Shown: positions 47,992 to 56,644, counted from the first letter of the stretch. The stretch is 64,000 bases of DNA from JACKCP01 sp051744925 (GCA_051744925.1 JBNJDM010000001.1:14008-78007); one strand, 5' to 3'. Notes: generated from the letters alone by a model not told the origin. Translations and numbers: made by a program.

Positions 47992-48054
47992 CTTAAGTTG
48001 TTGCTGAATTAAAACCGTTTTTTTGTCACAGTTCTAAATTGGAATCAAAATTTA
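47992..48054 (+). repeat. Dispersed intergenic repeat, partial copy 3
   Basis: The left 60 bp of the same repeat (TTAAGTTGTTGCTGAATTAAAA ... GGAATCAAAATTTAA). It breaks off exactly at the fmdB-like stop codon, whose TTA lies in the AAATTTAA word of the repeat. Confidence 0.6.
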
Positions 48055-48294
48055 AATTCCGCATGAAGAACAGCTGCCTGCACTGCATCCACTGCATGCA
48101 GATCCTGCAGATGAACTAAGGGTTGGAGCTTCGCCCCCTCCTGTAGCCGCTCCTTTGCTTACAAAGCCGCAGGCCGACATAAGTCTTGATACTTCTGTTG
48201 AGGAACATTCCGGGCACTCAGGAGTCTCTCCTGACATAACAAGAGTTTCAAAGACTTTATCACATTTTTTGCACTGATATTCGTAAATAGGCAT
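48052..48294 (-). CDS. FmdB-family zinc-ribbon protein
   Basis: 80 residues. The N-terminal zinc ribbon has Cys8/Cys11 and Cys27/Cys30 (MPIYEYQCKKCDKVFE ... ECPECSS), the FmdB putative regulatory domain. The C-terminus (about 50-80) is low complexity with Gly, Ser and Cys (SACSGCSAGSCSSCGI), a tail common in this family in anaerobes. Function is unknown; regulation of formamide/formate genes was proposed for the founding member. The stop codon lies in a dispersed repeat. Confidence 0.88.
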   Translation of the reverse strand: MPIYEYQCKKCDKVFETLVMSGETPECPECSSTEVSRLMSACGFVSKGAATGGGEAPTLSSSAGSACSGCSAGSCSSCGI

Positions 48295-48320
48295 ATTTAT
48301 TTCTCCATGAATTTATATTT

Positions 48321-49550
48321 TTAAAAACTTTGAGCTTTTTTTAAATCTTTGCTGTCTTCATCAGGGACCAGAAGATTTAATCTTTCCTTAAATAATTTAT
48401 TTTTTGGATCCATTTCCAGACTTTGTTCAATAAAAGTTTTTGCAATCTCTGTATTTTCACCTTTTATAAAATATATATACCCTATGGCAGAAAGAGCATA
48501 AGGATTTTCAGGCATAACTTTTAAAGATTTTTTATATGCTGTATAAGCTTTTTCAATATCTTTGTTCTTAAGGTAAATTTCACCAATATAGTTTAATACA
48601 GCAGCACTTTCAGGGTTTATTTCTTCTGCTTTTAAAAAGTATTCCAGAGCCTTGTCCCGGTTTTCCAGATCGTACTCAGTCTTGCCCAGATAAAAAGGGA
48701 TTTCATAAAAGTCTTTGCATTTTTCAAATGCCTGAAGAAATATTTTTTTTGCTTTTTCAGGATCATTGTTTAAATAATTAATAAGACCTTTATTGTATAA
48801 AGGCATTATAAAATCACTGTCTGATTGGTTTTCAGCCATTTCAAAATATTGAAGCGATTTCTCAAAATCTTTTTTTACAGCAAAGCACACACCGAGGCTG
48901 TTTAGAATGTTTTCGTCTTTTTCATTGAGTAAAAGACCTTTTTCAAGCTCTTTTACTGCATTATCAATATCTTTTTTCTGAAAATATTCATCTGAGCTTA
49001 TATTAAGACTTACAGAATCAAAAACTGCTAATTTTTTATTTTCAAGCATTGAAGCGTGAACCAGAGCTTTGAATCCGTTTTGAATAATATCTGTGTGTGA
49101 ATAATCAAGGCAGGGATAATAACTTATACCGCAGATCGCCTGATGTCCTGTTTCTGTTTCAAACTTGTCTAAAATATCCGAAGCTGTTTTTTGTGGATCA
49201 TCTGATTCAGACGGACTCATAAGAATTCCGGGAGCTTTTTCATTTATAAAAAAGCATGGATTTTCTGTTTGTTTTCCTTTTGCATTAATCAATGAACAAA
49301 GTGTTTCAAAGAGATTTTCATAATCATTTTCTTTGTATGGTACAAGTGCGAATAATACAAGATTCAGTTCAGCATCTGAAGCATACCCTGCAAAAGGTGA
49401 AATGTCCGAGGCTGAAAACCAGGTAGTGTACTTTTTTCTCAGGTTATCAGCAAGAAGAGCCTCTGTGTAAACAATGCTGTGGCGCTGCTGACTTTCCTTT
49501 TCATGGTACAGAAACTCAGGGATTTTTTCGGGACTGAAATGTTCTTCCAT
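48321..49550 (-). CDS. GGDEF-like degenerate domain plus TPR repeats
   Basis: 409 residues. Residues about 185-395 form a series of about six tetratricopeptide repeats (ENILNSLGVCFAVKKDFEKSLQYFEMAE, AAVLNYIGEIYLKNKDIEKAYTAYKKSL and others). The N-terminal 180 residues resemble the end of a diguanylate-cyclase fold (AICGISYYPC... FKALVHASMLENKKLAVFD), but the GGDEF signature itself is absent, so it is probably catalytically dead. The gene begins one base after the selA stop codon and is likely translated with it. Function is unknown; a scaffold or adaptor is the likely role. Confidence 0.75.
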   Translation of the reverse strand: MEEHFSPEKIPEFLYHEKESQQRHSIVYTEALLADNLRKKYTTWFSASDISPFAGYASDAELNLVLFALVPYKENDYENLFETLCSLINAKGKQTENPCFFINEKAPGILMSPSESDDPQKTASDILDKFETETGHQAICGISYYPCLDYSHTDIIQNGFKALVHASMLENKKLAVFDSVSLNISSDEYFQKKDIDNAVKELEKGLLLNEKDENILNSLGVCFAVKKDFEKSLQYFEMAENQSDSDFIMPLYNKGLINYLNNDPEKAKKIFLQAFEKCKDFYEIPFYLGKTEYDLENRDKALEYFLKAEEINPESAAVLNYIGEIYLKNKDIEKAYTAYKKSLKVMPENPYALSAIGYIYFIKGENTEIAKTFIEQSLEMDPKNKLFKERLNLLVPDEDSKDLKKAQSF

Positions 49551-49551
49551 T

Positions 49552-50976
49552 TTAATTTAGCTCTTTTTTCAGGTTGTTAAATGCCTCTGCGATTAATTCT
49601 TCTTCATCTTCTGCTATTGTTCTCAAATCGATAAGGAATTTGTCATCCTCAATTCTTCCCATTACAGGAGGATCATTTGATCTTAATTTTTTTTCAATAA
49701 ATGAAGCTGATAAATCAGGTGACTGAACTGCAACACAAAATGTTGGAATATTTGTTTCTGGCAGTGAGCCTCCTCCAGCTCTTGAGCTGCTGCTTATAAC
49801 AAAAGTTTTGAGTCGGGGTATACTGTATTCATCAATAAGCTTTTTTAAAGAATGCGCTTTTTGTTCAGTTGCTTTTACATTTGTTGAAAGCATTCTTAAA
49901 GTTGGAATTTTATTTAGTGCAGATTCAGGATCTCTGTAAAGCCTGAGGGTCATTTCAAGGGCAGCCAGAGTCATTTTGTCTATTCTCAGAGCTCTTGTAA
50001 GAGGATTTTTTCTTATTTTTTCAATAAGTTCCTTTTTACCTGCTATTATCCCCGCCTGAGGTCCGCCAAGAAGCTTGTCCCCGCTGAATGTGACAATATC
50101 TGTTCCTGCCTTTACTGAGTCGATTACAGTAGGTTCCCCCGGAAGTCCGAATTTTGAGAAATCTATGAAAGTTCCGCTTCCAAGATCTTCCATAAGTATA
50201 ACATTTTTTTCCTTTGCAAGCTTTGAAAGATCCTGAAGAGAGACACTGGAGGTAAAGCCTATAATATCAAAATTGCTTGTATGTACTTTTAAAAACATTG
50301 CTGTCTGAGTTTCATCAAACCTATTTTCATAGTCTGCAAGATGGGTTCTGTTTGTGGTTCCGACTTCTTTAAGAACAGCCCCGCTTTTTTCCATAACATC
50401 AGGTATTCTGAAAGAGCCTCCAATTTCCACAAGTTCACCCCTTGAAACAATTACCTCTTTTTTATGGGCAAAAGTATCAAGGCAAAGCAAAACAGCTGCA
50501 GCATTGTTGTTTACAGCCATTGCGGCCTCGCAGCCTGTGGTTTCACATATCAGATCTTCAACAAGTGAATATCTAAGGCCTCTTTTACCTGTTTCAAGGT
50601 TAAGTTCAAGATTGGAAAAACATGTTGATCTTTCATATACAAAATCTGCAGCTTCCTTTGCAAGAAGCGATCTCCCAAGATTTGTATGTACCACCACACC
50701 TGTACCGTTTATAACTCTTTGGAAATTAGGTTTATTGTCTTTTAAAATTTCTGAATAAAGATCTGTAACAATCTTGTCCTGATCAATTTTTTCTGAAGAA
50801 TCAAAAGATCCTGAAACTATACTTTGTCTTAGTTTGTCTGTTAACCTTCTTGCAGCTTTTGTGTAAACAGATTCAGGAATATTTTTAAGAGAGTATTTTT
50901 CTTTAAGCTTAATAATCAGCTTGTCAATTCCTGGAATTTCTTTAAGTCTGTTTTTCTGGTTATCATTTATCTGCAT
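49552..50976 (-). CDS. selA: L-seryl-tRNA(Sec) selenium transferase
   Basis: PLP enzyme that turns Ser-tRNA(Sec) into Sec-tRNA(Sec). 474 residues from the chosen start. Family motifs: GTGVVVHTNLGRSLLA, GKRGLRYSLVEDLICETTGCEAAMAVNNNAAAVLL, and the PLP-lysine segment FSGDKLLGGPQAGII. ATG 50976 (MQINDNQKNRLKEIPG) is chosen over the longer in-frame start at 51027, since AAGGA lies 8 nt upstream and N-termini of SelA align there. It overlaps the CheD-HDOD gene by 14 nt. selB and selC are not in the window. Confidence 0.94.
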   Translation of the reverse strand: MQINDNQKNRLKEIPGIDKLIIKLKEKYSLKNIPESVYTKAARRLTDKLRQSIVSGSFDSSEKIDQDKIVTDLYSEILKDNKPNFQRVINGTGVVVHTNLGRSLLAKEAADFVYERSTCFSNLELNLETGKRGLRYSLVEDLICETTGCEAAMAVNNNAAAVLLCLDTFAHKKEVIVSRGELVEIGGSFRIPDVMEKSGAVLKEVGTTNRTHLADYENRFDETQTAMFLKVHTSNFDIIGFTSSVSLQDLSKLAKEKNVILMEDLGSGTFIDFSKFGLPGEPTVIDSVKAGTDIVTFSGDKLLGGPQAGIIAGKKELIEKIRKNPLTRALRIDKMTLAALEMTLRLYRDPESALNKIPTLRMLSTNVKATEQKAHSLKKLIDEYSIPRLKTFVISSSSRAGGGSLPETNIPTFCVAVQSPDLSASFIEKKLRSNDPPVMGRIEDDKFLIDLRTIAEDEEELIAEAFNNLKKELN

Positions 50977-52390
50977 AGCAAGTCCTTGTATCTTTTTCAC
51001 ACTCTTTTTTACCCGAAACTTCATCAAGCTGCAATGGAAACAGTGATGAGAATTCCCTTAAAGGAAGCCAGTCTATGAATTTTTGAATTTTTTCAGGAGT
51101 AAGTGATATTTTTTCAAGTATTTTAAACGAAGTTTTAATTCTTGAAGTTTCAGGAAGAACTCCTGTCACAAACCATGAACTGATTATATCTGATAAATAT
51201 GTAAGTATTACAAGTGTCTGATCTTTTTCAGCAAGTTCAGGATCATGGTGAAATTTTACAACCTGTTTCAGATTGTCCGGAAAGTTCCATTTTTCAGATA
51301 TTATAACACCTGCTTTACAGTGATTAGTTCCTAAGACATTATTTTCAATATCTAAAATATCATAGTCTTTGCACTTTTCAGAAATATCCCTGTAAAAAAA
51401 AGGTTTTAAATCTGCCATGTTCTGGTCAAGAAGAATTTTCCCTATATCATGTAAAAGTCCTGCTGAATAACCTTTTGCAGGCACTTCAAGCCCTGTAAAC
51501 TGACAGAGTTTTTCATTTATAAAAGCAGTTGCAAGGCTGTGGTAAAAAAGACCTCCCTTGCAAAGAGAATATCCTTTGTCAGTTGCTGTAAAAAGTTTTT
51601 CAAGATAATAGTTTAAAATATGTTTTATAAGGTTTTCTTCACCAAGCTGAATAATAGCGTCATCAATTGAGCTTATGGGATAAAGCCTGTCAAATGCTGC
51701 ACTGTTGCATATTTTTATGGCTTTTGCAGATATAACCTGATCTTTTTTTACTTCATCTGCAATCTCTTTCATTCCTGTATATCTGGTATTGATCATTTTT
51801 ATAATTTTTAGAATGATCTGGGGTACAGGCTCTATTTCGTCGGCTTTTTTATAAAGGTCTGTCTTGCTGAGACAAGGAGGATTATTTTCTGAAAAAATTG
51901 TTGGATTATGGAGAATCGGTGTTATCTCCGCCTTAAAAGTTTCCATGTTAAGACAAAGAGATGATGAAAAAAAACCGCCTGTTTCTGCCTTGTAAACAGG
52001 GATTTTATAAAACTTTAAGATCTCGCTTACTTTTTCTGCTGTTTTCCCGCCTATATTAATAGAAACATCTACCGAGTCAGGAAGTCCGGGGAATCCGCCT
52101 CCTGCAACAGCAGCCTTTAAAAAGTCTATTTCAGCACCCAGACTTATAAGCTCGTCAATAAATTTTGGAAGACCTGTTGAAGCATATTTTTCTTCAATAT
52201 CTGCAAATTCTGAGTAAGGCTCGGGAAGAAGTATATGAATCAGCCCACCTATTTTATTAACATCATCCCATATTGCAGTTCCAATACAAGAGCCTAGATT
52301 GGCTTTTATTATTTTTTTCTGCTGTTTTAGTATAAGGGAACTTCCCGATTGAACAAGTATATTTGGATAAATCATTTTTTCCTGCTTCAT
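50963..52390 (-). CDS. CheD-HDOD fusion protein
   Basis: 475 residues. Residues about 10-160 form a CheD (receptor glutamine deamidase) domain. Catalytic Cys35 (NLGSCIGTAIWD) and His52 (IGGLIHILLPE) are both present, 17 residues apart as in the Thermotoga enzyme. Residues about 180-400 are an HDOD output domain (PVPQIILKIIKMINTRYTGMKEIADEVKKDQVISAKAIKICNSAAF) with an intact HD pair in AGLLHDIGKILLD. HDOD proteins usually serve in c-di-GMP or stress signalling. The gene overlaps selA by 14 nt. ATG 52390 has a weak site (AACTCTTAATGAAG). Confidence 0.85.
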   Translation of the reverse strand: MKQEKMIYPNILVQSGSSLILKQQKKIIKANLGSCIGTAIWDDVNKIGGLIHILLPEPYSEFADIEEKYASTGLPKFIDELISLGAEIDFLKAAVAGGGFPGLPDSVDVSINIGGKTAEKVSEILKFYKIPVYKAETGGFFSSSLCLNMETFKAEITPILHNPTIFSENNPPCLSKTDLYKKADEIEPVPQIILKIIKMINTRYTGMKEIADEVKKDQVISAKAIKICNSAAFDRLYPISSIDDAIIQLGEENLIKHILNYYLEKLFTATDKGYSLCKGGLFYHSLATAFINEKLCQFTGLEVPAKGYSAGLLHDIGKILLDQNMADLKPFFYRDISEKCKDYDILDIENNVLGTNHCKAGVIISEKWNFPDNLKQVVKFHHDPELAEKDQTLVILTYLSDIISSWFVTGVLPETSRIKTSFKILEKISLTPEKIQKFIDWLPLREFSSLFPLQLDEVSGKKECEKDTRTCYADK

Positions 52391-52571
52391 TAAGAGTTAA
52401 GAACTTTTTTCAATAGCATTATAACAGGGGATATTTCAACCTAATTTAAGGTGTTTATATTTATTTTTGCCTTTAAAGAGGATGTTTTTTGAGAAGGGGA
52501 TATATCTGGCTGAAAAAATATTTTTTTAGTCAGTGTTTGGCAGGGGAAGTTGTTTTGTGATTTGAAGCTGA

Positions 52572-52619
52572 AACCGTTTGCCGGAAGATTTTTAAGCCGG
52601 TATTAAAAAGCAAACGGTT
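52572..52619 (-). terminator. Hairpin after the PHP-glycosyltransferase gene
   Basis: Perfect 10-bp arms AACCGTTTGC and GCAAACGGTT around an inner CCGG...CCGG hairpin. No T-run follows on the minus strand, so it may be a stability element rather than a terminator. The gap between 52391 and 52640 contains no gene. Confidence 0.4.
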
Positions 52620-52640
52620 CAGCAGTTTGAAAGCTTTTTA

Positions 52641-55067
52641 TTATGCAGCTTTTTCAGGAGAAAAATCTTTATAAAGCTTAAAAAGTTTTTGATGACAGTC
52701 TGCAAAAGAGCGGGTTTCCATATATTTTCTTGATTCTTTTTTCATGTAGTTTAAAAGATCTTCATTATCACAGAGCTTTTCAACAGCAGAAACAAATCCT
52801 GATATATCCCCTCCTTTTACAATAAGTCCTGTTTTATTGCTTATTATGTTTTCCACAGGGCCGCCTTTGTCTGTTACAATTACAGGTATGCCTGATGCCT
52901 GAGCTTCCAGAATAACATTGCCGAATGTATCTGTTGTGGATGGAAATATAAAGATATCAGATGAAGCATAAACTGAAGCAAGTTCTTCTGAGCTTATAAA
53001 CCCTGTAAATGTAACAGGCAGATTATAAAGAAGCTTTTCAAGCTCGTTTCTGTAAGGTCCGTCTCCTGCTATAATAAGATGAATATCATCCCTTTTGGAA
53101 CAAAGACTTTTGAATGTTTCTGCAAGATCATCGATATTTTTTTCCTTTGAAATTCTCCCTGCATAAATAAGCTTTGTACGATCTGAAGGGATTTTAAGTT
53201 TAAGGTTTGTAGATATATCTTTTTTATCAGGATTAAATTGTTCTGTATCAATCCCCCTTGGGTAAAAAACAATTTTTTCCTTTTCCACACCTTTTTCTAT
53301 AAGTTCTTTTTCTACTGCTTTTGAGGGAACATAAACAGCATCTGTCTGGTTATAGAACCAGATCATGTATTTCCATGCAATATCTTCAAGTGAAGAATCG
53401 TTGGTTACTGCTTTTACATACTGCGGAAATGCTGTGTGATATGTTCCGTATAAAGGTTTGTTAAGAATTTTTGATATCCCAAGAGCTGCCAGACCCAAAG
53501 GTCCTGGTGTAACTGCATGAATATGTGTAAAGTTTTTTGAGTAGCAGTAATCAAGCATTTTAAGAAAAGGAGGGTAGGAAAAGTTAAGATCTTCATATCC
53601 CGGAATGGCGAATTTATCCACAGGAGTAAAATTTATGGTATTATTTTTTCTTTTATCTCCGCATGAGAGTATCTCCATGGGCATTCCGAGTTTTGCCGAA
53701 ATTTCAGCCTGCTGTTCAAGGGTTTTTGCAACACCGTTAATATCTTCAAATGTATCTGTGAAATAAGCTACAAAAGTATTTTCTTCAGGTTTTTTGGAAG
53801 GTGTAAGATATTTTTCCCTGCACATGCTGCAAAAAGCTCTGTCCTTGGTAAAAAGTCCGTATCCTATAAAATAAGGAGAAAGAACAGTGTACAATGACGC
53901 AGATGAACCTATTGTCTGAAAAATGCTGAAAAGATCACCTTTTGATAAATTTTCAAGGCTCTGGTCGGCAAGTTTTTTTAATACCTTTCCGGATAGTTTT
54001 TCAACTCCACTGAAAAGAAGGTCGGATTTTTCAGGGTTTGAACTGTTTTCGTCTGCAAGACCGGCAGTATTTAATAAAAGTTCCCTTGCCTCTTTTAAAA
54101 CAGTTTTTTCAAAACCGGAACCTGATTCAGGTTTGTATTTTTTTGAGGAGAAAATTTTTTTTAAACCCTCGTTTTTTACTGGTTCAGGATTTGAATCAGA
54201 AAGAATTTTTTCAAGGAAAATAAATACAGGATCATTTAATATATATTTCCCGGAGGAAAATCTTTTTTTATAGAACTGATAAATAATGCTGTATAAATTA
54301 TGCGCCATTGCTAAAGGAGAAGAATCCTTTCCTTGTGCTGTTATTTTAATATCTGCTGTATGAGCCGGGTTTTTGTTAAGAGCTTCAAGGAATGAGTCAA
54401 GGCTTTGCACGCCTTGTATCCGGGTATACTTTGATGCAATGTTTAAACCTGAGTGGTCATCAGATCCACCTGTAACCTGCTTTTCCCAGGGTTTTGCAAG
54501 CAAAGATTTTAAATTGTGCCTTTTTTCAAATTTTTCAATATCACCAGGTGTAAGTGATCCAAGTATCTTTACAAGTGAAGAATTCTGGTATGCATCTCTG
54601 GTGCCGTTGAGCTCAAAATTTTTAAAAAGGATAAGCATTTTTTCAAAATGATCTGTGGTCAGTTTGTCATTTATTGAATATAAAGGATGTGCCGCACCGT
54701 TTGGAATATTGTTTTCATAAAGATAATTGCAAAGTTCATAAACATTGCTTCTTAATTTTGAGATTTCATAATGCTGTTTTTCTGTTATATTCCATGCAAG
54801 TACATGGATTTTGCATCCGTCTTCAGGAAAATAAGAGGTTATTTCCTCGCTTATGAAAGTATCAGGCAGATGAGCAATTTCAAGAGCACCTTCTATCATG
54901 TTGTGGTCAGTGATTGTTACATAATCCATCCCCTTTTTTTTGGCTGATCTGTAGAGATCATAAGGTGATGTATAACTTTCACTGCATCCGATTTTACGGA
55001 GAATCCAGCTGGATGGCCGTCTGGAATAGAGGGAGTGTACATGAAGATCTGCTTTTTTACCGGTCAT
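52641..55067 (-). CDS. PHP-domain / family-4-like glycosyltransferase fusion
   Basis: 808 residues. Residues about 1-225 resemble a PHP phosphoesterase: KADLHVHSLYS (metal-binding HVH), TITDHNMIEGA, HVLAWN, GAAHPLYS and GGSDDHSGLN supply the expected metal-ligand histidines and aspartates. A helical middle segment (about 245-425) includes a CxxC pair (FCSMCREK). Residues about 425-800 are a GT-B glycosyltransferase with VTPGPLGLAALGISKIL, YHTAFPQYVKAV, the nucleotide-sugar lobe LIYAGRISKEKNIDDLAETF and TTDTFGNVILEAQASGIPVI, like sulfoquinovosyl/mannosyl transferases. The combination suggests glycolipid or polysaccharide synthesis; the substrate is unknown. No signal peptide. Confidence 0.88.
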   Translation of the reverse strand: MTGKKADLHVHSLYSRRPSSWILRKIGCSESYTSPYDLYRSAKKKGMDYVTITDHNMIEGALEIAHLPDTFISEEITSYFPEDGCKIHVLAWNITEKQHYEISKLRSNVYELCNYLYENNIPNGAAHPLYSINDKLTTDHFEKMLILFKNFELNGTRDAYQNSSLVKILGSLTPGDIEKFEKRHNLKSLLAKPWEKQVTGGSDDHSGLNIASKYTRIQGVQSLDSFLEALNKNPAHTADIKITAQGKDSSPLAMAHNLYSIIYQFYKKRFSSGKYILNDPVFIFLEKILSDSNPEPVKNEGLKKIFSSKKYKPESGSGFEKTVLKEARELLLNTAGLADENSSNPEKSDLLFSGVEKLSGKVLKKLADQSLENLSKGDLFSIFQTIGSSASLYTVLSPYFIGYGLFTKDRAFCSMCREKYLTPSKKPEENTFVAYFTDTFEDINGVAKTLEQQAEISAKLGMPMEILSCGDKRKNNTINFTPVDKFAIPGYEDLNFSYPPFLKMLDYCYSKNFTHIHAVTPGPLGLAALGISKILNKPLYGTYHTAFPQYVKAVTNDSSLEDIAWKYMIWFYNQTDAVYVPSKAVEKELIEKGVEKEKIVFYPRGIDTEQFNPDKKDISTNLKLKIPSDRTKLIYAGRISKEKNIDDLAETFKSLCSKRDDIHLIIAGDGPYRNELEKLLYNLPVTFTGFISSEELASVYASSDIFIFPSTTDTFGNVILEAQASGIPVIVTDKGGPVENIISNKTGLIVKGGDISGFVSAVEKLCDNEDLLNYMKKESRKYMETRSFADCHQKLFKLYKDFSPEKAA

Positions 55068-55199
55068 TTTTTTATCTCCTTTTTATTTCCGGTTTTTTTT
55101 AAGTGCAATATATATGAGGTCTGTTAAACTATGCTTTATTTTTTGTGTGAATTTGATTAGAAACTGATTTGAGCAAACCACTGAATTTTTGCTCAGCAA

Positions 55200-55350
55200 C
55201 TAAATAGTACCTGGCCGAAAACCAGAATTTTTTGTTCAGTTACGGCAGATTAAAAATTTAACCGCAGGAATACTGAAGTATTTTGAGGATTAAATTTTTA
55301 ATCTAACGTAGAAATGGGCAAAAAAGGCAGTTTTCGTTCAGCAACTAATA
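55200..55350 (-). repeat. Dispersed intergenic repeat, copy 2 (best preserved)
   Basis: Reverse-complement copy of 43214-43370. The core is a compound palindrome: arms AGATTAAAAATTTAA (55247-55261) and TTAAATTTTTAATCT (55290-55304) are perfect 15-bp complements. Between them is a second hairpin AATACT-GA-AGTATT (55269-55282). The flanks carry TTGTTCAGTTACGG and TTTTCGTTCAGCAACTAAT. It fills the gap between the divergent PHP-glycosyltransferase and NYN genes. Confidence 0.8.
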
Positions 55351-55393
55351 ATATTAAAAACAGTTTTAAATTGCTGTAACAATAAGAGGATAT

Positions 55394-56161
55394 ATGAGTA
55401 TAAGTGCCAAACCCCAGACAATGCTGGCTGTATTAATCGATGCAGATAATGCCCAGCCGTCTGTAACAGAGGAAGTTTTGTCTGAGATAGCAAAATTTGG
55501 GACATCAAGCGTAAAAAGAATATACGGAGACTGGACAAGGCCTGAGCTTACGTCCTGGAAAGCTATTTTACTTGATCATTCAATACAGCCTATTCAGCAG
55601 TTTGCCTATACAAGAGGTAAAAACTCTACTGATTCGGCTATGATAATAGATGCAATGGATCTTTTGTATACTGAAAGATTCGATGGGTTCTGTCTTGTTT
55701 CAAGCGACAGTGATTTTACAAGGCTTGCGTCAAGAATAAGAGAAGAAGGGCTTGTGGTTTACGGATTCGGAGAGCAGAAAACTCCCAAATCTTTTGTTTC
55801 TGCCTGTGACAGATTTATATTTACAGAGGTTTTAAGAACCCAGGAAGATTGTGAACCTGTTGTTAAGAAAATGGGAACAAAAGAGCTTAAAAGTGATACA
55901 AGGCTAGTAAATCTTATAAGAGGAGCTGTTGAAACAGCTTCTGATGATGACGGATGGGCTCATTTGGGTCTTGTGGGGAGCAGTATTGCAAATCAGTCGC
56001 CTGAATTTGATCCGAGGAACTATGGTTATAAAAAACTCGGAGAGCTTGTAAGAGCTACCAAATTATTTGATATTGATGAAAGATATTCTGAGAATAAGCA
56101 GTCAAAAGTCGTTTATATAAAAGATAAAAGAAAATATAATACTAAAAACAATGGTATTTAA
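55394..56161 (+). CDS. NYN-domain protein with LOTUS/OST-HTH domain
   Basis: 255 residues. The NYN (PIN-like) domain covers about 10-150. Asp16 of LIDADNAQP, Asp75-type TRGKNSTDSAMIIDAMDLL and SSDSDFTRLASRIREEG provide the acidic metal site of NYN ribonucleases (LabA/DUF88). The C-terminal part (about 170-245) fits a LOTUS/OST-HTH winged helix (DTRLVNLIRGAVETASDDDGWAHLGLVGSSI ... YKKLGELVRAT), an RNA-binding fold often paired with NYN. Probably an RNA-processing enzyme with unknown target. ATG after AAGAGGAT; own terminator follows. Confidence 0.9.
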   Translation: MSISAKPQTMLAVLIDADNAQPSVTEEVLSEIAKFGTSSVKRIYGDWTRPELTSWKAILLDHSIQPIQQFAYTRGKNSTDSAMIIDAMDLLYTERFDGFCLVSSDSDFTRLASRIREEGLVVYGFGEQKTPKSFVSACDRFIFTEVLRTQEDCEPVVKKMGTKELKSDTRLVNLIRGAVETASDDDGWAHLGLVGSSIANQSPEFDPRNYGYKKLGELVRATKLFDIDERYSENKQSKVVYIKDKRKYNTKNNGI

Positions 56162-56228
56162 GTCTGAAAATGAACCGTGTTTCTGGTTAAAGAAGTTTTA
56201 AACGCTGAATAATGAATGATATTAAAAA

Positions 56229-56267
56229 GTCTGCCCTTTCCGGATGGAGAAGGGCAGGCTTTTTTTA
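56229..56267 (+). terminator. Terminator after the NYN gene
   Basis: Stem GTCTGCCCTT/AAGGGCAGGC (one G-U pair), loop of about 12 nt, then seven T (56260-56266). Confidence 0.88.
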
Positions 56268-56283
56268 TGATGTAATTATACCG

Positions 56284-56622
56284 CTACTTCATTGGCATAA
56301 ATTTATACCCCAGGCAGAGCAGAGCAATACACGCCGCAATACCAGACATAAATGTAAGAGTGAAACCGGTCTCTTCAGGCATCTTAAGTTTTAATGACCC
56401 AAGAAGGTCTTTTTCTCCTGTATAAGACCCCTCAATTTCAGTGTACATATATGCTGTCGAGTCTATGCTGTCACGTTCAATTACTTCAACTATGCTGCTG
56501 AATACCGGAATATTTTGTTCTCCCCATGGTCCTACAATAAAAGCAAATATCCAAAGGAGGAAAAGTGTAAGGATTAAAACACCCCATGATTTAAGCCATG
56601 ATTTTTTTTCTGTATTTTCCAA
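56284..56622 (-). CDS. Small membrane protein downstream of the YeiH-family exporter
   Basis: 112 residues with two membrane helices (about 15-33, LILTLFLLWIFAFIVG; about 88-107, LTFMSGIAACIALLCLGYKF) and a soluble loop of about 50 residues between them. The family is not recognised. The start is ATG 56622 after AAAGGAGG, only 22 nt past the exporter's stop codon, so both are in one operon. It may be an accessory subunit, but nothing in the sequence proves this. Confidence 0.75.
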   Translation of the reverse strand: MENTEKKSWLKSWGVLILTLFLLWIFAFIVGPWGEQNIPVFSSIVEVIERDSIDSTAYMYTEIEGSYTGEKDLLGSLKLKMPEETGFTLTFMSGIAACIALLCLGYKFMPMK

Positions 56623-56644
56623 AACAATTCCTCCTTTATATTAA

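Noticed and set aside
55200..55350. Repeat copy as a simple rho-independent terminator
   Set aside because: The arms are AT-only, there is no T-run at the right place, and the element recurs elsewhere including non-terminator flanks.
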